Below are positions 1 through 9,513 of a DNA stretch of 64,000 nucleotides, piece by piece. The notes below the pieces were generated by a model. That model did not search any database. It was given only the letters and a program-made list of their open reading frames with translations, and was not told the origin of the DNA. Positions within the stretch are counted from its first letter, which is position 1; the number at the start of each line of letters is the position of its first letter. Made by a program: the position numbers and the translations under genes. Source of the stretch: Benzoatithermus sp963720725 (lineage in GTDB: Bacteria > Pseudomonadota > Alphaproteobacteria > Geminicoccales > Geminicoccaceae); contig CAVRGN010000011.1 in assembly GCA_963720725.1 (NCBI GenBank), positions 186,001 to 250,000 of the forward strand, read 5' to 3'.

Positions 1-444
1 CCCGGCTACGAGGCTCCGGTCAATCTTGCCTGGTCCTTGCGCAACCGCTCGGCCGCCTGCCGCATCCCGATGTACAGCGACAGCCCCAAGGCCAAGCGGG
101 TCGAGTTCCGCTGCCCCGATCCTTCCTGCAACCCCTACCTTGCCTTCGCCGCCATGCTGATGGCCGGCCTGGACGGCATCCGCAACAAGATCGATCCCGG
201 CGACCCGGTCGACAAGAACATCTACGACCTGCCGCCCGAGGAGGCCGCCGAGATCAAGCAGGTGCCGGGCTCGCTGCAGGACAGCCTGGCGGCGCTGGAG
301 GCCGACCACGAGTTCCTGCTCGAGGGCGACGTGTTCACCGCCGACCTGATCTCGACCTACATCGACTACAAGCTCTCTTCGGAGGTCGACCCGATCCGGC
401 TCCGCCCCCACCCTTACGAGTTCTTCCTCTACTACGATCTCTGA
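1..444 (+). CDS. glnA: Glutamine synthetase type I, C-terminal part (5' end outside window)
   Basis: This is the last 147 residues of a GlnA-type glutamine synthetase, which makes glutamine from glutamate, ammonia and ATP in the cytoplasm. The frame is open from base 1, so the gene starts upstream of the window. The first residues, PGYEAPVNLAWSLRNRSAAC, are the conserved substrate/nucleotide loop with the catalytic arginine region. KNIYDLPPEE near the middle matches the segment holding the tyrosine that is adenylylated by GlnE in enterobacterial GlnA, so covalent regulation is likely. The end, HPYEFFLYYDL, is typical of alphaproteobacterial GlnA. A strong hairpin begins 28 bases after the stop. 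Identification is certain; only the 5' part is missing. Confidence 0.97.
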   Translation, partial: PGYEAPVNLAWSLRNRSAACRIPMYSDSPKAKRVEFRCPDPSCNPYLAFAAMLMAGLDGIRNKIDPGDPVDKNIYDLPPEEAAEIKQVPGSLQDSLAALEADHEFLLEGDVFTADLISTYIDYKLSSEVDPIRLRPHPYEFFLYYDL

Positions 445-471
445 GCGCGTCGGTAGCCGGGGCCCGCGTCT

Positions 472-500
472 GCCGGCCGTGCCCCGATGGCATGGCCGGC
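472..500 (+). terminator. Hairpin after glnA, probable terminator without U-tract
   Basis: GCCGGCCGTGCC (472-483) pairs with GGCATGGCCGGC (489-500) across a five-base loop. All 12 positions pair, one of them as a G-U wobble. It lies 28 bases after the glnA stop and points the same way. No T-run follows, so termination would be factor-assisted or weak. Confidence 0.5.
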
Positions 501-741
501 TCGCACTCCGGCGGTCGAACTACGTTACGGCCGTTCCGCCATCGCCTCACGTGGCCGTAGCAGGGCCGACGACGTGGCCGCCCGGCTCGGACGGGTGCCG
601 CGGTACCGGGCTATCCCTAACGCGCCGCTAACCATCATCCCGGACCCGCCTTCGCCTATTCCTGTGGCGACACCAGGCACCCGCCCGCCGTCAGGCGTCC
701 CGCCCCGGACGCGCGGGTGCCACCAGGCGGCGAGGTCCCGG

Positions 742-1407
742 ATGCAGCTGTTGGCGCGCGCCCTGTTCGCCCTGATCCTGTGCGCGGCGGTGCCCGCCGC
801 GGCTGCGTCGGCCGGTCCGACCGACTGGGGCCGGCTCGACGACGCCGCGACCGGCCGCGCGGTCCCTGGACCGGCCGGCTGGCTGAACTGGTGCCTCGTC
901 CGCATGGCGCGCTGCGCGCCGGATGGCCCTGAACGCCCGCTCGCCGCGACGCCGCAGCTGATGGCGCTGCTGGCCGCCGTGCAGACGGAAGTCAACCGCG
1001 CGATCACCCCCGAGCCCGAACCCGTGGGGCGCGATCTGTGGCAGGTCGCCTCCGTGAGCGGCGACTGTGAGGACTATGCCCTGGCCAAGCGGCAGCGCCT
1101 GCTCGCCGCCGGACTGCCCCGCGGGGCGCTGAGGCTGGCCACGGCCAAACTGCCCACCGGCGAGCTCCACGCCGTGCTGGCGGTCGACACCGACCGCGGC
1201 ACTCTGGTCCTCGACAATCTGCACCCCGAGATCCTGCCGCTCCGCCAACTGGGCTATCAGTGGCTCAGCGCGCAAGGCTCGGACGAGACCCTGCTGTGGC
1301 GCGAGCTCGCCGCCGGGCAGACGTGGCCGCGCCCGACCTCCAGCCTGACCGGCGGCGCGGTTGGGGATCCCGGACCGGCCACCAGGATCGGCGCTGCAGC
1401 TCAATAG
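742..1407 (+). CDS. Transglutaminase-like cysteine proteinase (BTLCP/DUF920 family), exported
   Basis: A 221-residue protein with an N-terminal signal peptide (MQLLARALFALILCAA onward, cut near ASA) and a BTLCP domain. The presumed Cys-His-Asp triad is visible: Cys in SGDCEDYALAKR, His in TGELHAVLAV, Asp in LVLDNLHPEI. The best-known family member, LapG, is a periplasmic protease that releases a surface adhesin under c-di-GMP control; the substrate here is unknown. An open frame runs further upstream to about 487, but the ATG at 742 starts the signal peptide directly and is preferred. A large GGDEF-EAL protein lies 40 kb away, which is suggestive only. The 3' end overlaps the convergent small gene by 7 bases. 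Confidence 0.82.
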   Translation: MQLLARALFALILCAAVPAAAASAGPTDWGRLDDAATGRAVPGPAGWLNWCLVRMARCAPDGPERPLAATPQLMALLAAVQTEVNRAITPEPEPVGRDLWQVASVSGDCEDYALAKRQRLLAAGLPRGALRLATAKLPTGELHAVLAVDTDRGTLVLDNLHPEILPLRQLGYQWLSAQGSDETLLWRELAAGQTWPRPTSSLTGGAVGDPGPATRIGAAAQ

Positions 1408-1697
1408 ACGTCGTTGTCGCGCCAGCCATGGTCGACCTCGGGCCGGCTGCGCTCGGCGACCGCGGCGGTAGGCTGGCCGACGCCGCCCGCGATCGAGGCG
1501 CCGAGCTCACTGCCGGGCAAAGTCGAGTTCGGGTAGGCGATCAGAAATTCTGCCATCGCCGCGGCCGTGCCTGCGGAGAGCGCGTTCATGTAGGCCCGGA
1601 TCTCCTGCGCGTCCTGCGCGCTGGCGACACCCGGCGATGCGGCCAGGGCGAGCGCGCCGGCATGCAGCGCGGCGATCAGGAGGTTGAGTTTCTTCAC
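1401..1697 (-). CDS. Small exported protein of unknown function
   Basis: A 98-residue product with a clean signal peptide (KKLNLLIAALHAGALALA, cleavage near ASAQ) and a short mature part, DAQEIRAYMNALSAGTAAAM..., ending in a polar tail. AEFLIAYPNSTLPGSE resembles the fLxxYPnSpl motif often found once per repeat in exported caspase-associated or Sel1/TPR proteins, but only one unit is present. I prefer the GTG start at 1697 because a GAGG Shine-Dalgarno sits about nine bases upstream and the signal peptide then begins at residue 1. An upstream ATG at 1739 would add 14 residues. Function is not recognised. Confidence 0.55.
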   Translation of the reverse strand: MKKLNLLIAALHAGALALAASPGVASAQDAQEIRAYMNALSAGTAAAMAEFLIAYPNSTLPGSELGASIAGGVGQPTAAVAERSRPEVDHGWRDNDVY

Positions 1698-1887
1698 CGG
1701 AGGCACCCTCAGCGATTGGTTGCACAAGGACGGGCGCAACTTAGCAACCGGTTCCGAACATACCGTTAACGGGGCAGCGCCGCCGCCCAGCGCGCATCCG
1801 AAAACAGAATAGAAAGAGATTTGACTTTATTCTCGTTTTGGTTGAGAAGCCTCGACTTGGAAACAGCGGATCTGACCGGCCGGAGCC

Positions 1888-4050
1888 ATGGGTCGCGGAG
1901 CATCGCGTCACGATTTCGATCTCGTTCTGGCCGGGGATTTCCGCGGCACGGGCGAGGCTCTCGAGACCATGGCCTCCCATCTGGCGAGCCTGGCCGGACT
2001 GGGGCTCGAGATCGGCCTGCTCTGGCTGCGGGATCCCAGCCTGCCCGGCACGGCCGCCCTGCACGGCCGGATCGCGCACTCGGTGCGCGAGCATATCGCG
2101 GTACCAATTCCCCCAGATTGCCCGCCGCCCAGCTGTCGGCTGGCCCTGGTCTACGCGCCGCGCCTGCTGGCCGCTCGGGCCGCGGCAGCACCGCTCCTGC
2201 GGGCCGAGTGCGCACTGGTCGTGCTGGCGCAACCCTTGCTGCAGGCGCACGGCCCCGCCTTCGACCCCGCCGACGCCGCGGCGGCCATCGAGCAACGCCT
2301 CGCCCGCCGCCAGCTCTGGTGCCCGGCAAGCCCCGCCATCCGCCGGCACTATGTCGAACATGGCCGCGGCATCGCCCTCCTGGACGCCGACCTGCCGCCG
2401 CTCGAGCCGATCGCCGCCTGGCGGGCCGAGCGCCGGTCGAACCACCGGCGGCACCCCGTCCTCGGGCGCATGCTGCGCTACGACGACGACCGCCTGCCCG
2501 CCGACCGCGGCGCCCTGCTCGCGGCGCATCCGGACGAGCCCGATCTGGAGATGCGCTTCCTGGGCGGGAAGGAAGCGCTCGCCAAGCGCATCCAGCCGGT
2601 CCCCGCCTCCTGGCGGGTCCTGCCCGCGGAGAGCGTCGGCGCCCGCCGCTTCCTGGCCCGGCTCGACCTGTACGTCCAGCACACCGACGAGCCGCAACGC
2701 CAGTTCCCGCGCGGCGCGCTCCAGGCCATGGCCGCCGGCCGGGTCGTGGCGATGGCGCCCGGCTACCGCCCCGTGCTGGGAGCCGGCCCGGCCTATCGCG
2801 AGGCCGACCAGGTGGCCGACACCGCGCGCTACCTGCACGAGGAGCCGCGCTTCTACGCCCGCTATCTGGCCGAACAGGACGCCCTGCTGGCGGAGCGGTT
2901 CGGGCCGGAACGCCTGCTGCAGCTCGTGGGCGAGCATGTCCGGCTGCCTCGGCGCGCCGCGCGCGGCGCCGGTGCCGCCCGGCGCACCGTCGCCTTCTAC
3001 CCGACCAACGGCGTCGGCCTCGGCCACGTCACCCGCCTGCTCGCCATCGCCCGGCGCCTGCCTTCGGCCTACGAGCCGGTCTTCCTCACCCCCTGCCATG
3101 CGCTGGCCGTCATCGAGCATGCCGGCTACCGCGCGGAATACGTGCCCGAGCCCGGCCACGACGAGACGGCACCCGCCGACCACCATGCCGCCATGGCGCC
3201 CCGGCTGCTGGCGATGCTGCGCCACTACGACCCGGCGGCCATCGTCTTCGACGGCAACGTCCCCCGCGACTCGCTGCTCGCCGCCTGCGCCGAGCTCGAC
3301 GCGCCGCTGGCCTGGGTGCGCCGCGGCATGTGGCGCGCCGATCCCGGCCTCGCGCGCCATCTCGCACATGGCCTGAGCTTCGATGCGGTGCTGGAGCCCA
3401 GCGAGGCCGCCGCCGCCATGGACCGCGGCGTCACCGCGAACGCTCCCGACGGGCCGGTCCCGGTCCCGCCGGTGATGCTCCTCGACCGGAGCGAGCTCCT
3501 GCCCAAAGCCGAGGCCCGCGCCGCGCTCGGCCTGGACCCGGCCCGCCCGGCGGTCCTGATCCAGCTCGGCGCCGGCAACAACAACGACATCGACCGCGTG
3601 CTCGACCATGTCGTGGCGGCCCGGCGGCGGTTCGATCTGCAGCTGGTCGTGGCGGAGTGGCTGATCCAGGAGGCGCCGGTCCGCCGCCGGGGCCTGCGCT
3701 ATTTGTCGGCGTTCCCCAACGCGCGCCATTTCCGCGCCTTCGACTTCGCGATCAGCGCCGCCGGCTACAACTCGTTCCACGAGCTGCTGCACCATGGCGT
3801 GCCCGCGATCTTCGTGCCCAACGACCACCAGAAGGTCGACGACCAGCGCGCCCGGGCCGAATGGGCGGAGGCTCGTGGCGCCGCCATCTGCGTGCCGCGC
3901 GGGTCGGAAGCGGCGATCGCCGGCTATGTCGGCGCCCTGCTCGATCCCGCGCTGCGGCGCCAGCTGGCCCGGCGCGCCCGCGCCGCCTGCCCGGTCAACG
4001 GTGCCGCCGGTGCCGCCGAGGCGGTGGTGGCCCTGGCGGCGCGGGGCTGA
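1888..4050 (+). CDS. Two-domain glycosyltransferase
   Basis: A 720-residue cytosolic protein, first of five overlapping or closely spaced glycan genes. Residues about 1-355 look like a degenerate GT-B glycosyltransferase (ending in an EPQRQFPRGALQAMAAGRVV segment like the GT4 acceptor loop). Residues about 365-715 form a second GT-B unit related to MurG/GT28: the glycine loop FYPTNGVGLGHVTRLLAIAR, a nucleotide-site segment ISAAGYNSFHELLHHGVPAIFVP, then NDHQKVDDQ. This C-terminal half is probably the catalytic one, using a nucleotide-sugar donor; donor and acceptor cannot be told. Two fused GT-B halves are unusual. An ATG at 1888 follows a GGAG-like site. An AT-richer leader (about 1800-1880) lies upstream and probably holds the operon promoter. 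Confidence 0.75.
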   Translation: MGRGASRHDFDLVLAGDFRGTGEALETMASHLASLAGLGLEIGLLWLRDPSLPGTAALHGRIAHSVREHIAVPIPPDCPPPSCRLALVYAPRLLAARAAAAPLLRAECALVVLAQPLLQAHGPAFDPADAAAAIEQRLARRQLWCPASPAIRRHYVEHGRGIALLDADLPPLEPIAAWRAERRSNHRRHPVLGRMLRYDDDRLPADRGALLAAHPDEPDLEMRFLGGKEALAKRIQPVPASWRVLPAESVGARRFLARLDLYVQHTDEPQRQFPRGALQAMAAGRVVAMAPGYRPVLGAGPAYREADQVADTARYLHEEPRFYARYLAEQDALLAERFGPERLLQLVGEHVRLPRRAARGAGAARRTVAFYPTNGVGLGHVTRLLAIARRLPSAYEPVFLTPCHALAVIEHAGYRAEYVPEPGHDETAPADHHAAMAPRLLAMLRHYDPAAIVFDGNVPRDSLLAACAELDAPLAWVRRGMWRADPGLARHLAHGLSFDAVLEPSEAAAAMDRGVTANAPDGPVPVPPVMLLDRSELLPKAEARAALGLDPARPAVLIQLGAGNNNDIDRVLDHVVAARRRFDLQLVVAEWLIQEAPVRRRGLRYLSAFPNARHFRAFDFAISAAGYNSFHELLHHGVPAIFVPNDHQKVDDQRARAEWAEARGAAICVPRGSEAAIAGYVGALLDPALRRQLARRARAACPVNGAAGAAEAVVALAARG

Positions 4051-4056
4051 CGCGCC

Positions 4057-4683
4057 ATGGCGGCGCGCCTCGAACCTCCTGCCGGCGGCGAGCTGGCCCG
4101 CCTGCGGGCGCTGGTGGCGGACCAGCATCGCCGCCTCGCCGTGGTCCGCGGCGAACTCGGCACCGCCGAGGACGGCGACGTCGTCGTCGAGCCGCAGACG
4201 CCGCGCTGTCCGAAGCCGCGCCTGACCCAGGCGACCCTCAATCGCCTCATGGACGAGGCGCGTGCCCGCCTCGAACTGCTGGACTGCACGCTCGGCGCCA
4301 GCCTCTGGCGCGCCTGGCCCGAGCGGCGCGCGCCGGTGCCGGTGCTGCGACCCACCCCGGGCCTGGCCGCCTACAGCCTGCGCAACCTGCCGGAACTGCC
4401 CAACCTCGTCCTGGCGCTGTTCGGCCGGCAGGGGCCGGAAATGGCGCATGCCGTCGCCCGCGCCCTGGCCGAACAGCGCGGCGAGGAGCCGTTCCTGCCG
4501 GTGTTCCTCACCAACCATCCCGACTTCACGCCGCTGCGCGAGCAACGCGTCGCCTTCGAGTATTTCCCGTTCGACCTGGACGAAGCGGCATCGGCACCGG
4601 ACCCGCGCTGGGCCACCTATTTCGTGACCACGCTCGAGCTCACCATGCGCCGCTGGGGCGTGCGGCAGGTGGTGATGCTGTGA
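4057..4683 (+). CDS. Unrecognised protein in glycan operon, possible GT-related fragment
   Basis: A 208-residue protein that I do not recognise. Residues about 10-95 are charged and helical (LARLRALVADQHRRLAVVRG; LNRLMDEARARLELLDC), a likely short coiled coil. Residues about 105-208 contain NLVLALFGRQGPEM followed by EPFLPVFLTNHPDFTPLREQ and RVAFEYFPF, which resemble the first beta-alpha units of a GT4-type glycosyltransferase without the rest of the fold. It starts 6 bases after the preceding gene and its TGA overlaps the GTG of the next, so it is translated as part of the operon. A partner or regulatory subunit for the neighbouring transferases is a reasonable guess. GC content and codon use match its neighbours. 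Confidence 0.6.
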   Translation: MAARLEPPAGGELARLRALVADQHRRLAVVRGELGTAEDGDVVVEPQTPRCPKPRLTQATLNRLMDEARARLELLDCTLGASLWRAWPERRAPVPVLRPTPGLAAYSLRNLPELPNLVLALFGRQGPEMAHAVARALAEQRGEEPFLPVFLTNHPDFTPLREQRVAFEYFPFDLDEAASAPDPRWATYFVTTLELTMRRWGVRQVVML

Positions 4684-7181
4684 GCCTCGCCACGGGCACG
4701 CCGGCGCGGCTGCGCCTGGCCGAGGCGCTCCTGGCCCAGGACCGCGCGGACGAGGCCGAGCGGCTGCTCGAACCGTTGGGCGACGACGCGGAGCCGACAG
4801 CCAAGGCCGCCATGGCGGCCCTGCATCTCGCGCGCGGCCACAGCACGGAGGCCGCCGCCGCCGCGCGCGCCGCCCTCGCCGCCAGCCCACTTGCCACGCG
4901 CACGCTGTTGGCCGCCGCCGGCACCCTCGCCAGGGCACACGAACCCGAGGCGGCCGACGCGGTTCTGGCCCGGGCGATCGACGCCGGCGACACGGCGATC
5001 GAGCTGCGGCTGGCACGGGCGCGGATCGCCGAGGAGCGCGGACGCTCCGACCTCGCGCTTCTCCACTGGCAGCGCGTGCTGAACCTCGCCCCGGCCCAGG
5101 GCGAGGCCAAGCTGGGTCTCGCCCGCGCACTGCGCGGCGAGGCGCGGTTCGCCGAGGCCGAGACGCTGTGCACGCTGCTGCGAGCGGCGGCGCCCGAGGA
5201 TGCGGCGCCGGCGCTCGAGCTCGCCCGGATCGCCCACGACGCCGGAGATCCGGTCGAGGCCGAGCGTCGCTGGCACACCGCGCTCATGGTGGCACCGGCG
5301 GCGCTCCCGGCGCTGCTCGGCCTGGCCCAGGCCCTCACCGCCCAGCACCGCTTTGCCGATGCGCGCGCGCTCCTGCACGAGGTGGCGCTGCGCGAGCCCG
5401 ATCGGGCCCGGGCGGAGGCGGCCCTGGTCCGCCTTTCCCTGCGCGAAGGCGACTTCGAGGCCGCCGCGGAACGGGCGCGACGCATCGCCGACCTGCCCGA
5501 TGCCCGTCTCGAGCATCGACTGCTGCTCGGTAGGGCACTGGAGGCGGCACCCGACGGGAGCGGCGCCACCGCCTTCTATAGGAACCTCGTCGCAGCGGAG
5601 TCCCTGGCGGTCGGCGCGCGTCTCGCTCAAGCCGAATGGTCGGCTCGCCAAGGCGACCTCGAAGCGGCGCGCGAGCAGTTCGAGCAGGTGCTCGCCCTCG
5701 CAGCCGCGCATCTCGGCGCCCTGCTCGGGCTGGCGGCGGCGCTGGCCGGTCTCGGGCGCGACGTCGAGGCGGGGGACGCTGCCGGCAAGGCGGCGGCCCT
5801 GGCCCCCAACCAGCCACGGGCCCTGCTCGCCCGCGCCGAGGTCGCCGAGACGCTGGGACGGCTGGGGTCGGCGCGGCTGGCGCTGCTCGAGGCGCGCTCG
5901 ACCCTGCCCTGGCGGGTCGAGCCCCTGCTGCAGCTCGCCGGGTTCGCGCTGCGCCATGGCGACCACATGGCGGCCGCAAGCCATGGCGAGGCGCTGCTGA
6001 CGGGCCACCCGACGCATCTCGGCGCGCGGCTTGCGGCGTTCGACGCCGCCATGGCCGCCGGCCACGGACTGCGCGCGCGCGAGGTGCTGGATGGACTTGC
6101 CGCCGACCTGCCGGCGCACCGCGAGGTCCAGCGGCGCCTGGCTCGATTGGACTGGCAGGAAGGGGCGGTCGAGCGGGCCAGATCGCGCTGGGCGCGGATC
6201 ACGCTCCACGATCCGCGCATCCACGGCGGCCCCGACACCGTCCGCCGGGTGGACCAGCACCACCTGCCGGCAGCGGCGGGAGAGGTCCGGGCGTTCCTGC
6301 TGGTGCGCAACGAGCGGCTGCGCCTGCCCTGGCTGCTGGACTATTATCGCGCGCTCCGCGTGGACCGCTTCCTGGTCCTGGACAACGGCTCCGACGACGG
6401 AACTTTGGAATGGCTCCTGGCGCAGGGGCCCGACGTGCATCTGTTCGAAACCGGCGCGTCGTTCGCGGCGTCCTGCGCCGGGATGCGCTGGATCAACCGG
6501 CTCCTCGACGAGCATGGCAGCGGAGCCTGGTGTCTGACGGTCGACGCCGACGAGGTCCTGGTCTACCCGCATTGCGAGACGGTGTGCTTGCGAGTGCTCA
6601 CCGGACATCTGGAGCGCAGCGGAGCCGAGGCGCTGACCGCGCCGATGCTCGACCTCTATGCCGACCGGCCGCTCGGAGACACGGCCTATGCGCCGGGGCA
6701 GAGCCTGATCGAGGCGTTCCCCTGGTTCGACGCCACCGGCCATGTGCGTTCCGACAGCAACGACTTCCCGTACTTTCGCCTGCAGGGCGGCAGCCGCTCC
6801 CGTGTCTTTCACGAGCATCCCGCCGCCGGCCCGGTGCTGCAGAAGGTGCCGCTGATCCGCTGGCGGCAGGAGATCAAGTATATCTCGAGCAAGCACACGG
6901 CCTTTCCCTGCCGGCTCGCCGAAGTCACCGGCGCGCTGCTGCACTTCAAGTACCTGCCGGCCTTCGCCGCGCAGGTCGGTGCCGAGATCGCGCGCGCCCA
7001 GCATTTCCTGGGCGGCAAGGAATACCGCGCCTACCAGCGCCGGCTCGGCTCGGGCGGGGAGCTCTCGCTGATGGGGCCGAACTCGCGCCGCTACCGCGAC
7101 AGCGGGCAACTGGTCGAGCTCGGCCTGATGCAGAGCTCCCCCGACTTCGACGCCCATGTCCGCGCCCGCGCGCAAGGCTGA
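4680..7181 (+). CDS. TPR-repeat protein fused to a GT2-like glycosyltransferase (Glyco_tranf_2_4)
   Basis: The GTG start at 4680 overlaps the previous stop as GTGA, giving 833 residues. About the first 520 are helical tetratricopeptide-type repeats (many LaxaLxxagrxxEAexLxxrAL units). Residues about 535-800 are a glycosyltransferase 2-like domain: AFLLVRNERLRLPWLLDYYR, LVLDNGSDDGTLEWL, and the metal-binding TVDADEVLVYP (DAD in the DxD position), then SKHTAFPCRLAEVTGALLHFKY near the end. Such proteins transfer sugars onto a glycan or protein; the TPR part probably binds the acceptor or partner. The frame extends far upstream, but that part overlaps the other genes and is spurious. The next gene is a close paralogue, so this is a duplicated pair. 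Confidence 0.8.
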   Translation: MSLATGTPARLRLAEALLAQDRADEAERLLEPLGDDAEPTAKAAMAALHLARGHSTEAAAAARAALAASPLATRTLLAAAGTLARAHEPEAADAVLARAIDAGDTAIELRLARARIAEERGRSDLALLHWQRVLNLAPAQGEAKLGLARALRGEARFAEAETLCTLLRAAAPEDAAPALELARIAHDAGDPVEAERRWHTALMVAPAALPALLGLAQALTAQHRFADARALLHEVALREPDRARAEAALVRLSLREGDFEAAAERARRIADLPDARLEHRLLLGRALEAAPDGSGATAFYRNLVAAESLAVGARLAQAEWSARQGDLEAAREQFEQVLALAAAHLGALLGLAAALAGLGRDVEAGDAAGKAAALAPNQPRALLARAEVAETLGRLGSARLALLEARSTLPWRVEPLLQLAGFALRHGDHMAAASHGEALLTGHPTHLGARLAAFDAAMAAGHGLRAREVLDGLAADLPAHREVQRRLARLDWQEGAVERARSRWARITLHDPRIHGGPDTVRRVDQHHLPAAAGEVRAFLLVRNERLRLPWLLDYYRALRVDRFLVLDNGSDDGTLEWLLAQGPDVHLFETGASFAASCAGMRWINRLLDEHGSGAWCLTVDADEVLVYPHCETVCLRVLTGHLERSGAEALTAPMLDLYADRPLGDTAYAPGQSLIEAFPWFDATGHVRSDSNDFPYFRLQGGSRSRVFHEHPAAGPVLQKVPLIRWRQEIKYISSKHTAFPCRLAEVTGALLHFKYLPAFAAQVGAEIARAQHFLGGKEYRAYQRRLGSGGELSLMGPNSRRYRDSGQLVELGLMQSSPDFDAHVRARAQG

Positions 7182-9513
7182 CCCGGGCACCGCGAGCAAA
7201 GCGGCGCGCCCGCCGGTGATCGGGCTCGCGCAGCGGATGGTGCGCGAGCGGCGGGTCGACGAGGCCGAGGCCATTCTGCGCCGCATGGCGCCGGGCACCG
7301 CGACCAAGGCGGCGACGGCGGAGCTCGCCCGCCTCCTCCAGGCCCAGCGCCGCTACGCCGAGGCCGAGACCGCCTGGCGCAGCGTCCTGGAGCGGGCGCC
7401 CGAGGACCAGGCGGCGTGGAACGGCCTCGGACGCGTGCTGCGCCTGCGGCTGCGCTTCGACGACGCCGAGGAACTGGCCGCGGAGGCGCTGCGGCGCTGG
7501 CCGGGAAGCCGCCAGTTCACCCTGGAGCGGGCGCGGATCGCCGGGCAGCGGGAGGACCATCCGGAGGCGACGCGGTGCTACCACGCGGCGCTGGCGCTGC
7601 CCGGCAACCCCGCCGAGCCGCTCGAGGAGTTGGCGCAGTCGCTGGTGGCCCAGCACCGCTTCGCCGAAGCGGCGTCGATCCACGACCGCCTGGTCTCCGC
7701 CGATCCCGCCCAGCCACGCTGGCGCGAGGCGCAGGCCCGGGCGGCCGAGGAGGCGGGCGACGTCGAGCGGGCGCTGCGTTGTTGGGAACAGGTCCTGCAT
7801 CTCGATCCCCGCCATCTCCGGGCCGGCCTGGCGATCGGCCGCCTGCACGAGGAGGCGGCCCGGCTGGACGCGGCGACGGCGTGCTTTCGCGACCTCGCCG
7901 AGCTTCACCCCGACGCGATCGAGCCTCATTGCCAGCTCGGCCGCATGGCATCGGCGCAGGCCGACCACGACGCCGCGGTGGCCGCGCTGGAGTGCGCCGT
8001 CGCGATGCGTCCGGACGATCCGGGGGCTGCCGCCCTCCACCTGCGCGCGCTGGCGGCCGGCAACGCCCTGCGCAGGGCCATGACGCTCGCCCGTGCCCTG
8101 GCGGTGCGGCTGCCCGACCATCTGGACGCGCAGCTCCAGGTGCCGTGGGTCGACGAGCGCGCCGGCCGGATCACCCGGGCGGCCACCGGCCTGCGTGCCG
8201 TGGCGGCGCGGTTCCCGCAGTCCTTCACCCCCGGCCTGCGCCTCGCGGAGCTGCTCGTCCGGCACGATCGGGCCCGCGAAGCCCTGGAGATCCTGGAGCG
8301 GACCCACGAACGGCACCCCCGGACCCTGGCGGTCCGTCTGGCGCTGGCCGATCTCCGCTTCGGGGTGGCCGGGGCGCACCACCCGGATGCCCTGGTCGAG
8401 GCGCTCGCCGCCGACTACCCGGCCCATCGCGAGGTGCGCAAGCGGGTGGCCCGGCTGGAGGTGCGCGACGGGCGCCTGGGATCGGCGCGGCGGCTGTGGC
8501 GCGAGATCGCGCGCCAGGACCGGCGTGTCAGCGGTCCGCCCCTGCACCTGGAGCGGCTGGACGACCGCCCGATCCCACCGCCCGGAAACGAGATCCGCCT
8601 GTTCACGCGGCTGCGCAACGAGCAGCAACGGCTGCCCTGGCTGTTCGACTTCTACCGCAGCCAGGGTGTCGACCGGTTCTTCGTGGTCGACAACGGCTCG
8701 GACGACGGCTCGCGCGACTACCTGCTCGGCCGGCCCGACACCCACCTCTTCCTCACCACCGACTCCTATGCGGTGTTCGGCGGCGGCATGCGCTGGCTCA
8801 ATCATCTCCTGGACCGCCACGGGACCGGCACATGGTGCCTCACGGTCGATGTGGACGAGGTTTTGGCCTATCCCCATGCCGAGCGGCTGGGACTCCGCGG
8901 GCTGACCGAGCATCTCGACCGGCAGGGCGCCCAGGCGCTGTTCACCTTCATGCTGGACATGTACGCCGAGGACAGCCTGCACGAGGTGGCCTACCGGTCG
9001 GGCGACCACCCCCTGGATCTGTGCCCCTGCTTCGACCGCGCCGGCTACATCCATCGCGATCATCCCGACTTCCCGTTCAAGATGATCGCCGGCGGCCTGG
9101 TCTCGCGCTTCCTCTACGACCGCCGCCAGGACGGCGTGTACCTGCACAAGATTCCGCTGGTGCGCTGGCAGGAGGAGCTGCGCTACACCAGCAGCACGCA
9201 TACGCTCTATCCGGTGGCCCTGGCCGCCGAGACCGGCGTTCTCCTGCACTTCAAGTTCATCGCCGACTTCATCGACCGGGCTCGGGTCGAGGCCCAGCGC
9301 AAGCAGTATTGGCAAGGCGCCAAACGCTATGCGGAATTCACCCGCCGCCTCGACCAGGCCCAGCGGATCGACTTCCGCTGCGAGCTGAGCGAGCGCTTCC
9401 GCTCCACCGCCCAGCTGGTCGAGCTCGGCCTGATGCGGACCACGCCGACCCTGGACGCGCTCGCCACGGTTGGCCCGAACTCCCCCCTGCCCGGTTGGCC
9501 GACACCGCCATGA
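7156..9513 (+). CDS. TPR-repeat protein fused to a GT2-like glycosyltransferase (paralogue of preceding gene)
   Basis: A 785-residue protein with the same plan as the gene before it. TPR-like repeats cover residues about 25-460 (AEAETAWRSVLERAPEDQAAW; VERALRCWEQVLHLDPRH). A transferase domain follows at about 475-765, with IRLFTRLRNEQQRLPWLFDF, VVDNGSDDGSRDYL, TVDVDEVLAYPH (DVD as metal site) and STHTLYPVALAAETGVLLHF. The ATG lies 26 bases inside the previous gene, in another frame. The shared order of motifs and the matching C-terminal QLVELGLM show that the two genes arose by duplication. The two probably add different sugars or act on different acceptors. Its TGA overlaps the next ATG. Confidence 0.82.
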   Translation: MSAPARKADPGTASKAARPPVIGLAQRMVRERRVDEAEAILRRMAPGTATKAATAELARLLQAQRRYAEAETAWRSVLERAPEDQAAWNGLGRVLRLRLRFDDAEELAAEALRRWPGSRQFTLERARIAGQREDHPEATRCYHAALALPGNPAEPLEELAQSLVAQHRFAEAASIHDRLVSADPAQPRWREAQARAAEEAGDVERALRCWEQVLHLDPRHLRAGLAIGRLHEEAARLDAATACFRDLAELHPDAIEPHCQLGRMASAQADHDAAVAALECAVAMRPDDPGAAALHLRALAAGNALRRAMTLARALAVRLPDHLDAQLQVPWVDERAGRITRAATGLRAVAARFPQSFTPGLRLAELLVRHDRAREALEILERTHERHPRTLAVRLALADLRFGVAGAHHPDALVEALAADYPAHREVRKRVARLEVRDGRLGSARRLWREIARQDRRVSGPPLHLERLDDRPIPPPGNEIRLFTRLRNEQQRLPWLFDFYRSQGVDRFFVVDNGSDDGSRDYLLGRPDTHLFLTTDSYAVFGGGMRWLNHLLDRHGTGTWCLTVDVDEVLAYPHAERLGLRGLTEHLDRQGAQALFTFMLDMYAEDSLHEVAYRSGDHPLDLCPCFDRAGYIHRDHPDFPFKMIAGGLVSRFLYDRRQDGVYLHKIPLVRWQEELRYTSSTHTLYPVALAAETGVLLHFKFIADFIDRARVEAQRKQYWQGAKRYAEFTRRLDQAQRIDFRCELSERFRSTAQLVELGLMRTTPTLDALATVGPNSPLPGWPTPP

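Noticed and set aside
1741..5130. A 1129-codon open frame on the minus strand
   Set aside because: It is antisense to the first two glycan genes, rich in Arg, Gly and Pro, with no domain. GC-rich third positions keep such antisense frames open.
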